This document shows positions 17,106 through 25,366 of a stretch of DNA of 64,000 nt, piece by piece. The notes beneath the pieces are model-generated. The model worked only from the letters and a program-made list of their open reading frames with translations. It was not told the DNA's origin and did not search any database. This DNA comes from GCA-2725625 sp964574215 (GTDB lineage: Bacteria; Pseudomonadota; Alphaproteobacteria; Rhodospirillales; UBA2165). How positions within the stretch are numbered: the stretch's first letter is position 1; each line of letters opens with the position of its first letter. Made by a program: the position numbers and the translations under genes. The stretch spans positions 33,149 through 97,148 of the forward strand of contig CAZNLR010000015.1 in NCBI GenBank assembly GCA_964574215.1, written 5' to 3'.

Positions 17106-17585
17106 CTACTTCAAGAGGACTTGATGGGTAAATTTGTCGCCGTCACTGACCGTGATTTTCTTAAACCCCAGCATTCGCGCGAGATCGAAAAAATTGAGTT
17201 TATCTTCAGCGCTGAACTCTCTGAATATGGGTAACGTTCGCGCCATCGAGGTCAACGTTGCGAGCATGGCCCGCACCCGGTAGATAGTGTCCAACCGTCC
17301 GGCGTAGTTGCTGACGATAATCATTTTTTCCCCCTGCAGACCTTTGGCGAAAATGGCGTATTGGGGTGGATAAGGCCGCTTCATAGCCGTCGAGACCAAA
17401 CCGGTGACGAAAGCGACGCGACGCGCCCGATTGGCGCCGGGCAACATTTTAGCCCGTGCCCGATAGGTCTCGATTTTTTTCGGCTCGGGATAATAGTATC
17501 CGGCATGCCGGTCTTTGGCCGATGCGAATACATTGCCGGAGGTCAGCAATACCAGCATCAGAGCGGCGCAGATACCTCTGATCAA
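17106..17585 (-). CDS. Hypothetical secreted protein, coupled to pccB
   Basis: 159 residues, family not recognised. The start is TTG at 17585, overlapping the pccB stop as TTGA, which suggests translational coupling. Residues 1-22 (MIRG, hydrophobic core, FASA) look like a Sec signal peptide, so the mature protein would be periplasmic. It is basic, with a KLNFFDLARMLGFKKITVSDGDKFTHQVLL end that could be a small alpha/beta domain. There are no cysteines in the mature part. Nothing in the sequence links it to carboxylase function except position. Confidence 0.7.
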   Translation of the reverse strand: MIRGICAALMLVLLTSGNVFASAKDRHAGYYYPEPKKIETYRARAKMLPGANRARRVAFVTGLVSTAMKRPYPPQYAIFAKGLQGEKMIIVSNYAGRLDTIYRVRAMLATLTSMARTLPIFREFSAEDKLNFFDLARMLGFKKITVSDGDKFTHQVLLK

Positions 17586-19114
17586 AGCGGAATGTTTCCG
17601 TGCTTTTTCCAGGGATGCTCGACATGCTTATTTTTCAGCATGCGGAGGGACCGGCAAATCCGCCAGCGGGTATTGTGCGGCATGATGACATCGTCGATAT
17701 ACCCGCGCGAGCCGACCCGGAAAGGATTGGCGAATTGTGTTTGGTATTCCCGCTCCCGCTCGGCGATTTTTTCCTCGTCGTCCATATCGGCGCGGAAAAT
17801 AATCTCGACGGCGCCCTTCGAGCCCATGACCGCGATTTCGGCGCTGGGCCAGGCGTAACAAACATCCGACTGCAAATGCTTGGAGCCCATCACGATATAG
17901 GCGCCGCCGTAGGACTTGCGGGTGATAACGGTTACCTTGGGCACGGTGGCTTCGGCAAAGGCATAAAGAAGTTTGGCGCCATGACGGATCAGGCCGCCGA
18001 ACTCCTGCGCCGTGCCCGGCAGGAATCCCGGCACATCGACCAGCAGCACAATGGGAATGTTGAAGCAGTCGCAAAATCGGATAAAACGGGCGGACTTGGT
18101 CGAAGCGTCGATATCCAAGCACCCGGCCAGGTTCATGGGTTGATTGGCGATGATCCCGACGGTGGAACCTTCCATCCGACCGAAACCGATAACCATGTTG
18201 GCGGCGAAGTCGGGCTGTATTTCGAAGAAATCACCTTCGTCTACAATCTTGGTGATCAGTTCCTTGGCGTCGTAAGGCTCGTTGGGATTTTCCGGCACCA
18301 ATGTATCGAGAGACGGTTCCTGGCGGTCCGCCGGATCGTCGGTCGGCCTGACCGGCGGCAATTCCTTGTTGTTGGAAGGCAGGAAGTCCATAAAACGGCG
18401 AACCTGTTCGATGGCGTCCACATCATTTTCCGAAGCCACATCGGCGACACCGGATTTGGTCGTATGAGTGATGGCGCCGCCAAGCTCCTCCTGGGTGACC
18501 TCTTCGTGGGTCACCGTCTTGACCACGTCAGGACCGGTGACGAACATATAGGAGGTATCCTTGACCATAAAAATGAAGTCCGTCGTCGCTGGCGAATAGA
18601 CGGCCCCGCCGGCACACGGTCCCATAATCATGGAAATTTGCGGCACCACGCCCGAGGCGACTACATTACGCTGGAAAATTTCACCGTATCCTGCCAGAGA
18701 GGACACACCTTCCTGGATGCGCGCACCGCCGGAATCATTGATGCCGATAACCGGCGCCCCCACCTTCATAGCCTGGTCCATGATCTTGCAGATTTTTTCA
18801 GATTGGGTTTCCGAGAGAGAGCCGCCGAACACGGTGAAATCCTGCCCGAAGACAAAAACCGTCCGGCCGTTGATGGTGCCGTAGCCGGTCACCACGCCAT
18901 CGCCGGGAACGGTGTTTTTCTCCATTCCGAAATCGGTCGACCGATGCTCGACGAACATATCCCATTCCTCGAACGTGTCGGGATCGAGCAATAGGCTGAT
19001 GCGCTCGCGGGCGGTCAGTTTGCCGCGCTTGTGCTGAGCATCGATCCGTTTTTTGCCGCCGCCGGCTCTCGCCCGGGCGCGCCGCTCTTCCAACTGCCGA
19101 ATTATCTCGTACAT
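17582..19114 (-). CDS. pccB: Propionyl-CoA carboxylase beta subunit
   Basis: A 510-residue carboxyltransferase subunit of a biotin-dependent acyl-CoA carboxylase. It transfers CO2 from biotin to propionyl-CoA, giving methylmalonyl-CoA. The two crotonase-like halves are visible: the N-terminal one with NDSGGARIQEG and GPCAGGAVYSPATTDF (oxyanion-type glycines), and the C-terminal one with VDVPGFLPGTAQEFGGLIRHGAKLLYA and KSYGGAYIVMGSK. Length and motifs fit PccB better than AccD, which carries a zinc finger absent here. The biotin-carrying alpha subunit is not in the window. A small secreted-protein gene overlaps its stop. Confidence 0.93.
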   Translation of the reverse strand: MYEIIRQLEERRARARAGGGKKRIDAQHKRGKLTARERISLLLDPDTFEEWDMFVEHRSTDFGMEKNTVPGDGVVTGYGTINGRTVFVFGQDFTVFGGSLSETQSEKICKIMDQAMKVGAPVIGINDSGGARIQEGVSSLAGYGEIFQRNVVASGVVPQISMIMGPCAGGAVYSPATTDFIFMVKDTSYMFVTGPDVVKTVTHEEVTQEELGGAITHTTKSGVADVASENDVDAIEQVRRFMDFLPSNNKELPPVRPTDDPADRQEPSLDTLVPENPNEPYDAKELITKIVDEGDFFEIQPDFAANMVIGFGRMEGSTVGIIANQPMNLAGCLDIDASTKSARFIRFCDCFNIPIVLLVDVPGFLPGTAQEFGGLIRHGAKLLYAFAEATVPKVTVITRKSYGGAYIVMGSKHLQSDVCYAWPSAEIAVMGSKGAVEIIFRADMDDEEKIAEREREYQTQFANPFRVGSRGYIDDVIMPHNTRWRICRSLRMLKNKHVEHPWKKHGNIPL

Positions 19115-19192
19115 GATTCCGCCATAAATCTTTAGGTTTCGGATAACGCCGGAGTCTTTTACCCGACCCAGCGACTCTGCGCCAGTTTTAAG

Positions 19193-19903
19193 TCAGCCGA
19201 TCAACGCCAGGAGACGCGCCGATTCCTCGATATCGGCGAGAATACGGTCATGCCGCTCCTTGGCCTCCCAATCCTCCCCCCATTGCTCCATCTGGAAATG
19301 CTCGTCCACGACGGCGATTTTGAAAGTCTGATCCGCCGTGATTCGCCCCCGCTCCAAGGCGAAAGCCAGCACCAGCGAACCGGTGGCGGCGGCAATGGAG
19401 GAAAGGGCGATCAAATGCAGATCGTCCAGGGTTTCGATGGCTTTCCGCATGGCGTCCAGCGCTGCCACGGGTTGCAGGATGGGAGATATACCCGCCGTTA
19501 CCTCAAGCGTCGCCCCTAGCTCTTCGGCCGCCCAATCGAGCAAAGGCCGCCATTGCTCCTGATGTCGGGCGATCAATTCCGGCGGGTCCTCAGCCCAATA
19601 ACACAACAAATCGGTTTCGGCGAATTTCAGGGTAATATCCTCGACTTCCTGTCGCTTCGGCCCGACCCGGTCGATGGCCGTGGCCACCAATCGGCATAGG
19701 GGCATGGACAGGGGCGCAACGTCTTCTCCCTGGTCCGCCCACTCCCCGGCCATCTCTTCCGCTAATTTCCGGTTTTCGACGGCGAGATCGGAGCCATCCG
19801 GCGTTTTCACCGGTTTACCGTCGAGTTCGACCCGGTATTGACCATCCGCCGCAGCCGCCTCGGCTTTCTTGTAAAATCGCTTAATCTGTCCCCAACCGGA
19901 CAT
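19193..19903 (-). CDS. ATP12-family F1-ATPase assembly chaperone
   Basis: 236 residues matching the ATP12 family, which in mitochondria and alphaproteobacteria binds the F1 alpha subunit before assembly. The N-terminal KRFYKKAEAAAADGQYRVELDGKPVKTP and the central EDPPELIARHQEQWRPLLDWA are typical. The protein is cytosolic, with no signal. It begins 2 bases after the HAD phosphatase stop, at the end of a minus-strand run with crcB, rluC and rarA. The family's phylogenetic spread is one of the better clues that the host is an alphaproteobacterium. Confidence 0.92.
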   Translation of the reverse strand: MSGWGQIKRFYKKAEAAAADGQYRVELDGKPVKTPDGSDLAVENRKLAEEMAGEWADQGEDVAPLSMPLCRLVATAIDRVGPKRQEVEDITLKFAETDLLCYWAEDPPELIARHQEQWRPLLDWAAEELGATLEVTAGISPILQPVAALDAMRKAIETLDDLHLIALSSIAAATGSLVLAFALERGRITADQTFKIAVVDEHFQMEQWGEDWEAKERHDRILADIEESARLLALIG

Positions 19904-19905
19904 GA

Positions 19906-20592
19906 TTAGACCTTGACTGTCATTTGATCCAAAAGGTCGAAGAGCTCCTCGAAACTGTCAACCACATCACGAGCGCCCGCATCTCTCAATTCATCGCTCC
20001 CGTGATACCCCCAGGAGACACCGATCGCCTGAACGCCGGCGTTCGCGGCCATCTTCATATCGAAAGTGGTGTCGCCGATCATGTAAACGTTTTCGGCTTC
20101 GACACCGGTATCCCGCATGGCCCGATAGAGCATTTCGGGATGAGGTTTGCCCGGCGCCACGTCAGAGGTCTGGAGGGTCGAAAAATGTCCCGTCAATTGG
20201 TGCTGGGCCAGAACATGGTCCAACCCCACCCGCGCCTTTCCCGTGGCAACCCCAAGCAGCCATCCAGCGTCATCGAAAGCGCGGATGACTTCTTTAGCGC
20301 CTTGATAAAGCGGATCTTCCCAGAAGCCGTTATCTCGTTGCTCCTTGGCGGCATGGCGGTAACTATCGGTGACCGCCGTCACCAAATCCGTGTCGTCGTC
20401 GTTGGCCAGGATGGAAATGGCTTCTTCCAATTCCAGCCCGACAATCCGGCGAATAGCGTCCCGGGAAGGCTTAGCAAGGCCATGAGCATCAAAAGCGTCG
20501 TGCATCACCGATACAATGGCTTTCTGGGAATCGACGATGGTGCCGTCGCAATCCAGAACCACCAGTCGGAGTGTATGATCATCGTGGGGCAT
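19906..20592 (-). CDS. HAD-IA family phosphatase (phosphoglycolate-phosphatase-like)
   Basis: 228 residues. Haloacid dehalogenase motif I is LDCDGTIVDS (Asp14 nucleophile, Asp16 acid). Motif II lies near GVATGKAR, and motifs III/IV near PGKPHPEML and MIGDTTFDMKMAANAG. A helical cap follows motif I, as in subclass IA. It dephosphorylates a small metabolite; phosphoglycolate is a guess from similarity. It is packed 2 bases before the ATP12 gene and 38 bases after the rluC-type gene. Confidence 0.9.
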   Translation of the reverse strand: MPHDDHTLRLVVLDCDGTIVDSQKAIVSVMHDAFDAHGLAKPSRDAIRRIVGLELEEAISILANDDDTDLVTAVTDSYRHAAKEQRDNGFWEDPLYQGAKEVIRAFDDAGWLLGVATGKARVGLDHVLAQHQLTGHFSTLQTSDVAPGKPHPEMLYRAMRDTGVEAENVYMIGDTTFDMKMAANAGVQAIGVSWGYHGSDELRDAGARDVVDSFEELFDLLDQMTVKV

Positions 20593-20630
20593 GGTAAGTT
20601 TTTACTTCCTAAAAGGCCAAATTGAAAGTC

Positions 20631-21623
20631 TTAGGCATCTTCGAAACCCTCAAAAGGGTCGGCAGCAATCGCTTCATCAAAACCCAAATACTTCCAACTT
20701 GCTTTCATGTGGTCTGAAAGCGGCGCCACGACTTCTAGTACACCGCCAGCCGGGTGGCCGATCCGCAGGGCTTTGGCGTGAAGGTGGAGCTGGCTGGCCA
20801 CCCCTTCGGCGCCCTCGAGAAAGGCTGCCTTGCCACCATATTTGCCGTCGCCCAGAACGGGCGTGCCCAACTCGGCACAATGGACGCGCAATTGATGGGT
20901 CCGTCCGGTCTCCGGCATCATGGCCAACCAGGCTGCCTTGCGGGCGGCGTTTTCGATGACGTGATAATAAGTGACCGCCCGCCTACCGTCCTCGTCGGCG
21001 ACCACCTGTTCACCCTTGTGCCCGGGACGTTTTTCCAAAGGAATATCGATACGTCCATGGCGGGGCTTCGGCACCCCCACGACGGCGGCCCAATAGATTT
21101 TCATCACCTCTTTCGATTTGAAGGCATTTGCGAGCGCCGTGGCGGCTTTGGTGGTCCGCGCCAGCAGAAGCACCCCAGAGGTATCCTTATCCAGCCGGTG
21201 GACCAGTTTGGGCTTTTCCTTTTTCTCGAATTGCAATCCCGCCAGCATGGCATCGATATGCTTATGGGTGCCCGTGCCCCCTTGTACCGCAAGGCCCGCC
21301 GGCTTGTTGATGGCGATCACGTGGTCGTCCTGGTGCAGGATGGAATTTCGAAGCGCTTCGATATCACCTTCCTTAATAACGGTCTTAGCTGGCTTTTTGG
21401 CTTTTCTGCTTTCCCCAACCTGGAAGGGCGGAATGCGAATGCTCTGACCTTCCTCCAGCCGCGTGGAGGATTTGGCTCGTTTGCCGTCGACCCTGATCTG
21501 TCCCTTGCGCAATAGCTTTTCGAGCCGGCCGTGACCGAGGTCGGGAACATGCCGTTTGAACCAACGGTCGAGTCTGATCCCGGCCTCGTCGCCATGCACT
21601 TGAATATTTTGGACGCCGCTCAT
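20631..21623 (-). CDS. rluC: RluA-family 23S rRNA pseudouridine synthase (RluC-like)
   Basis: 330 residues. An S4 RNA-binding domain (residues about 14-75, IRLDRWFKRHVPDLGHGRLEKL) precedes the synthase domain with the catalytic-aspartate motif HRLDKDTSGVLLLA. RluC isomerises uridines in 23S rRNA helices near the peptidyl-transferase centre. S4 plus length favour RluC over RluA. The ATG at 21623 shares one base with the crcB stop. A Lys-rich linker (ESRKAKKPAKTVIKEGD) separates the two domains. Confidence 0.9.
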   Translation of the reverse strand: MSGVQNIQVHGDEAGIRLDRWFKRHVPDLGHGRLEKLLRKGQIRVDGKRAKSSTRLEEGQSIRIPPFQVGESRKAKKPAKTVIKEGDIEALRNSILHQDDHVIAINKPAGLAVQGGTGTHKHIDAMLAGLQFEKKEKPKLVHRLDKDTSGVLLLARTTKAATALANAFKSKEVMKIYWAAVVGVPKPRHGRIDIPLEKRPGHKGEQVVADEDGRRAVTYYHVIENAARKAAWLAMMPETGRTHQLRVHCAELGTPVLGDGKYGGKAAFLEGAEGVASQLHLHAKALRIGHPAGGVLEVVAPLSDHMKASWKYLGFDEAIAADPFEGFEDA

Positions 21624-22003
21624 CAGCCGAGGATATGCCGGAACAAAACCATGGCGCCGAAAAATGCGCCCACCGACAATATGACGGATGCGGCAACGTA
21701 TAGAATAGCCGAAACATACTCGCTTCGTTCAAAAAGAACGATGACATCCAGTGAAAAAGTCGAAAATGTGGTAAAGGAGCCAATAATGCCGACGACCAGA
21801 AAAGCGCGCATTTCCTGGCTGGGCGACCAGACCAAAGCCAGGAATTCCACCAGAGTCCCGAGCAATGCAGAGCCCAGCACATTGACGGCAATGGTGCTGT
21901 AGGGAAAGCCGCCATGCAGGTAATGACCAATTCTGGCCATCATCAGGTAGCGTCCCACTGCTCCGATGGCGCCGCCGGCGGCTATGGAAAGAAGCATCTT
22001 CAT
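21623..22003 (-). CDS. crcB: Fluoride efflux channel CrcB (Fluc)
   Basis: 126 residues with four hydrophobic helices, the normal size of Fluc fluoride channels that work as antiparallel dimers in the inner membrane. GAVGRYLM, NVLGSALLGTLVEF and the phenylalanine-rich GIIGSFTTFSTFSLDVIVLF segment of the pore are present. Only one copy is found here, so a homodimer is expected. It overlaps rarA by 4 bases (ATGA) and rluC by one. I saw no fluoride riboswitch, and its expression seems tied to the operon. Confidence 0.95.
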   Translation of the reverse strand: MKMLLSIAAGGAIGAVGRYLMMARIGHYLHGGFPYSTIAVNVLGSALLGTLVEFLALVWSPSQEMRAFLVVGIIGSFTTFSTFSLDVIVLFERSEYVSAILYVAASVILSVGAFFGAMVLFRHILG

Positions 22004-23289
22004 TCGGCTTTTTTATCCCGCAACTGCCGCCAATAGTCGAGCCTTTTGACAATTTCCTTTTCGAAGCCCTTACCGTCCGGACGGTAGAATTGCTGCCGGT
22101 TCATCTCATCGGGAAAATAATCCTGACCGGAAAAACCGTCTTCGGCATCGTGATCATATTGATAGCCTTTACCGTACCCGAGGTCTTTCATCAGGTTGGT
22201 CGGCGCGTTGAGAATATGTTTGGGTGGCGCCAACGATCCGGTCTCCTTGGCCACCCTGGTCACCGCTTTTATCGCCTTATAGGCTGCATTGGACTTTGGC
22301 GCCGTCGCCAGATAAATCACACTTTGGGCGATGGCCAGTTCCCCCTCGGGCGAGCCCAGCCGTTCATATGCTTCCCAGGCGGCAATGGATTGGGGCAGCG
22401 CGTTGGGATCGGCGAGGCCGATATCCTCCGAGGCGAACCGGACCAGGCGCCGGGCGATATAGTGAGGATCCTCGCCACCGGCCAACATGCGCGCTAGCCA
22501 ATAAAGCGCAGCGTCCGTGTCGGACCCCCTCAAGCTTTTATGGAGGGCGCTGATCAGATTGTAATGGGCCTCCTGGGATTTATCGTAAAGCGGCATACGC
22601 CGCTGCACCGCTTCGGTCAGTTGCTGGATATCCAATAGTGGTTCCGCCGGGAGCGTAAAAAGTTCCTCCGCCATATTCAGGAGATACCTGCCGTCGCCGT
22701 CCGCCATGGCCCGTAAAGCGGCCCGGGATTCGTCGCTTAAAGGTAGGGTTTTATCCTCCAGCTCCTCGGCGCGGCGCAAGAGCTCGTCCAAAGCAGCATC
22801 GTCCAGCCGGTTCAACACCAAGACCTGACACCGGGACAACAGCGCGGCGTTTAACTCGAAGGACGGGTTCTCCGTGGTCGCCCCCACCAGCGTAACCGTG
22901 CCGTTTTCCACATAGGGCAGAAAGCCGTCCTGCTGGGCGCGGTTGAAACGGTGAATCTCGTCGACAAACAATAGAGTTCCCCGTCCCGCTTCCCGGCGGC
23001 TCTTGGCCGCATCGAAAATTTTCCTTAAATCGGCAATGCCCGAAAATACGGCGGACAGCGGTTCAAAATGGAGATTGGTGTGCTCGGCGATCAACCGAGC
23101 AATGGTGGTCTTGCCTGTCCCCGGCGGCCCCCACAGGATAATCGAGGCCAACCTTCCGCCGGTCAGCATCCGGCCCAAGGGACCTTCAGCATTAAGTATA
23201 TGGGATTGCCCGACGACTTCATCGAGGATCGCCGGCCGCAACCGGTCGGCTAAGGGCCTAGGGGCCTGGCTTTCAAAAAGCGTCGTCAC
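22000..23289 (-). CDS. rarA: Replication-associated recombination protein RarA (MgsA)
   Basis: A 429-residue AAA+ ATPase of the clamp-loader-related RarA/WRNIP1 family that acts at stalled replication forks. Walker A is GPPGTGKTT (Lys60), Walker B is LLFVDEIHRF, and the sensor/tetramerisation C-terminal half contains HKSLRGSDTDAALYWLARML and the DLGYGKGYQYDHD motif. It starts at GTG 23289, overlapping the protease stop by 4 bases, and overlaps crcB at its own end, so the three genes are probably one message. Confidence 0.96.
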   Translation of the reverse strand: MTTLFESQAPRPLADRLRPAILDEVVGQSHILNAEGPLGRMLTGGRLASIILWGPPGTGKTTIARLIAEHTNLHFEPLSAVFSGIADLRKIFDAAKSRREAGRGTLLFVDEIHRFNRAQQDGFLPYVENGTVTLVGATTENPSFELNAALLSRCQVLVLNRLDDAALDELLRRAEELEDKTLPLSDESRAALRAMADGDGRYLLNMAEELFTLPAEPLLDIQQLTEAVQRRMPLYDKSQEAHYNLISALHKSLRGSDTDAALYWLARMLAGGEDPHYIARRLVRFASEDIGLADPNALPQSIAAWEAYERLGSPEGELAIAQSVIYLATAPKSNAAYKAIKAVTRVAKETGSLAPPKHILNAPTNLMKDLGYGKGYQYDHDAEDGFSGQDYFPDEMNRQQFYRPDGKGFEKEIVKRLDYWRQLRDKKAE

Positions 23290-24743
23290 CGGTCCACCGA
23301 CATTGACAATATTTTACCTCCCCGGCCGATCTCGACCCGCCACCGGTCCACTTTTTTGGCCAGCACCCGTTGCAATTGTCCCACGTTTCTAATCTCGGCG
23401 CCATTGATGCGTTTTACGACATCGCCAAACTTAAACCCGAACCGCCGTGCCGGAGAGCCCCGCCGCAGCGCCATTACAACCACCCCTCGCGCCATCGTGC
23501 TGACGCCTATTTCGTCGGCAAGCGCCGGTGACAAATTGGCGACGGTCGCTCCCTGCAATGGTTGGTAACCGCTTAATTCGGTTTTGTTGGGCCGTGGTTT
23601 ATCCGGCGGTGCTTCCACGGAAAAGGTAACCCGCCTTTCCCTGCCACGACGCATCAGGTCGACGGACAAGGTTTCTCCGATTGGGCGCGTGGCGATCCTG
23701 AACCGCAACGCCTCGGTATCGTTTACCTCGTTGCCATTGACGGCGACGATCACATCACCCACCCGAATACCCGCCCGGTCCGCCGGCCCCTTGGGATAAA
23801 CGCCGTTGATCAGGACGCCTGCCGGGCGTTTCAAACCCAGGGATGCTGCGATATCGGCATTGACCCCCTGCCCTTCGGCGCCGATCCAGGGGCGCATGAC
23901 GCGCCCGCCCGACGACAATCCGGCCAAAACCGTGCGCGCCATGTTGGAAGGAATGGCAAACCCGATACCGACGGAACCGCCGTTCTTGGAATAAATGGCG
24001 GAATTAACACCCACCAAACGGCCATCCAGGGAAATCAACGCGCCGCCGGAATTACCGGGATTGATGGCCGCGTCCGTCTGAATAAAGAAATTTAGGTCGT
24101 TGATGCCCACCTGCGTCCGCGCCAGCGCCGAGACAATTCCACTGGTCACCGTCTGCCCGACCCCGAATGGATTGCCGATGGCCAGCACCAGATCGCCGAC
24201 TTCCAAATCATCGGAATCCCGAAACGGCAAAAAGGGGAGTTTTTCCTTTCCCGGGTTTATCCGAAGCACCGCCAGATCGGTACGCTCGTCGCTGCCGACA
24301 ATCTTGGCATCGAATTCGCGCCGGTCGGATAGCACGACCGTTATTTCCTCCGCACCGGCGATCACATGATGGTTGGTGATAATGGTTCCGTTCGCTTTGA
24401 CGATCACACCCGAACCCAAAGAATTTTGGATCTTGCGCCGGGACCGGGGACCTTGGCCGAAATTATTACCGAAAAAGCGTTTGAAAAACGGATCGTCGAA
24501 CAAGGGTGAAAACGAACGGGTGGTTACGGTTTTGCGGGTGAAAATATTGACAACCGCCGGCGCCGCTTTTTTAACCAGCGGCGCAAAGGACATCTGCACT
24601 TCCGTCCTGGATTGAGGCACTCGCTTCTGGGCGTTGCCAATACCAGAGATCAAAACCATGGCCAATGCAAGGGCCAATGTAAGCCCCCCCACCCTAACCC
24701 TCCCCCGCGTTGAGGGGAGGGAATTTTTATTGAACGGTCCCAT
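23286..24743 (-). CDS. Do-family periplasmic serine endopeptidase (DegP/DegQ-like)
   Basis: 485 residues from ATG 24743. The catalytic triad is His126 (TNHHVI), Asp156 (ERTDLAVL) and Ser232 (NPGNSGGAL), followed by two PDZ domains (about 270-380 and 390-480). It degrades or chaperones misfolded envelope proteins. I chose 24743 because GGGGAGGA lies just upstream and a basic n-region (KNSLPSTRGRVRVGG) then precedes the hydrophobic signal core LTLALALAMVLISG. The frame stays open upstream to a TTG at 24836, but that part is translated palindromic repeat. The n-region itself derives from the repeat, an odd start that deserves checking. Confidence 0.88.
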   Translation of the reverse strand: MGPFNKNSLPSTRGRVRVGGLTLALALAMVLISGIGNAQKRVPQSRTEVQMSFAPLVKKAAPAVVNIFTRKTVTTRSFSPLFDDPFFKRFFGNNFGQGPRSRRKIQNSLGSGVIVKANGTIITNHHVIAGAEEITVVLSDRREFDAKIVGSDERTDLAVLRINPGKEKLPFLPFRDSDDLEVGDLVLAIGNPFGVGQTVTSGIVSALARTQVGINDLNFFIQTDAAINPGNSGGALISLDGRLVGVNSAIYSKNGGSVGIGFAIPSNMARTVLAGLSSGGRVMRPWIGAEGQGVNADIAASLGLKRPAGVLINGVYPKGPADRAGIRVGDVIVAVNGNEVNDTEALRFRIATRPIGETLSVDLMRRGRERRVTFSVEAPPDKPRPNKTELSGYQPLQGATVANLSPALADEIGVSTMARGVVVMALRRGSPARRFGFKFGDVVKRINGAEIRNVGQLQRVLAKKVDRWRVEIGRGGKILSMSVDR

Positions 24744-24780
24744 ACTTCCTCCCCCCTTGCGGGGGAGGATTGAGGTGGGG
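24684..24780. repeat. Composite palindromic repeat at the 5' end of the Do-protease gene
   Basis: Two GC-rich hairpins, CCCTCCCC/GGGGAGGG (24698-24721) and TCCTCCCCC/GGGGGAGGA (24747-24769), are flanked by outer inverted CCCCACC and GGTGGGG. The form is that of dispersed intergenic palindromic repeats common in many proteobacteria. It spans the start codon region and supplies the ribosome-binding site and first residues of the protease reading frame. Confidence 0.65.
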
Positions 24781-24834
24781 AGTAACTCTAAAAACAATGA
24801 AGCCATGATGATCAAATTATAAACCTTTAAATGC

Positions 24835-24865
24835 AAAAGAGGCAGCCGATTGGGCCGCCTCTTTT
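24835..24865. terminator. Strong terminator after rplQ (end of ribosomal protein operons)
   Basis: A 13-base stem, AAAAGAGGCAGCC (24835-24847) with GGCCGCCTCTTTT (24853-24865), contains one G-U pair and a 5-base loop. The stem itself ends in T4 on either strand. It is placed 24 bases after the rplQ stop and before the Do-protease start, separating the two transcription units. Confidence 0.7.
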
Positions 24866-24888
24866 AAAATTCCTGTACAACGCGAAAG

Positions 24889-25326
24889 CTACGCCGACAC
24901 GGCCTCGCCTTCCTCGGCTTCGAGTGCGGCCATATGGCGTTCGCGGTCTTCCGCACCCTTGACGTCGGGATCACGGTCGACAAGTTCGATAATCGCCATC
25001 GGCGCCATGTCGCCATGGCGAAAGCCGGCGGCAAGCACGCGCGAGTATCCACCCTGGCGGTCCTTGTACCGTTCGGCCAAACCATCAAACAATTTGGCGA
25101 CGACCTCATCATCGCGCAAAAAGGAATGGGCCTGGCGGCGGGCATGCAGGGTGCCCCGTTTTCCCAGGGTGATCATCTTATCGACGAACCGGCGCAAATC
25201 CTTGGCCTTTGGTTTGGTCGTTTTGATCTGTTCGTGACGCAGCAGCGACACGGTCATGTTGGCGAACATCGACTTACGATGTGAAGATGTTCTGTTTAGC
25301 TTTCGGCCACTCATACGATGACGCAT
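24889..25326 (-). CDS. rplQ: Ribosomal protein L17
   Basis: A 145-residue L17 of the large subunit, located near the exit tunnel. The highly conserved N-terminus MRHRMSGRKLNRTSSHRKSM and the RRFVDKMITLGKRG core are clear. It is longer than the roughly 127-residue E. coli protein because of an acidic C-terminal tail ending in EAEEGEAVSA. It is the last gene of the alpha operon, after rpoA, and is followed by a hairpin terminator. Confidence 0.98.
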   Translation of the reverse strand: MRHRMSGRKLNRTSSHRKSMFANMTVSLLRHEQIKTTKPKAKDLRRFVDKMITLGKRGTLHARRQAHSFLRDDEVVAKLFDGLAERYKDRQGGYSRVLAAGFRHGDMAPMAIIELVDRDPDVKGAEDRERHMAALEAEEGEAVSA

Positions 25327-25366
25327 GGCTCAATGTCCTTATAATCAAAGTTACCGTTACAACTAC

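Noticed and set aside
24689..24780. Possible CRISPR or phage attachment site in the repeat near the Do-protease
   Set aside because: Only two different hairpins, no regular spacers, and the form matches dispersed intergenic palindromes instead.
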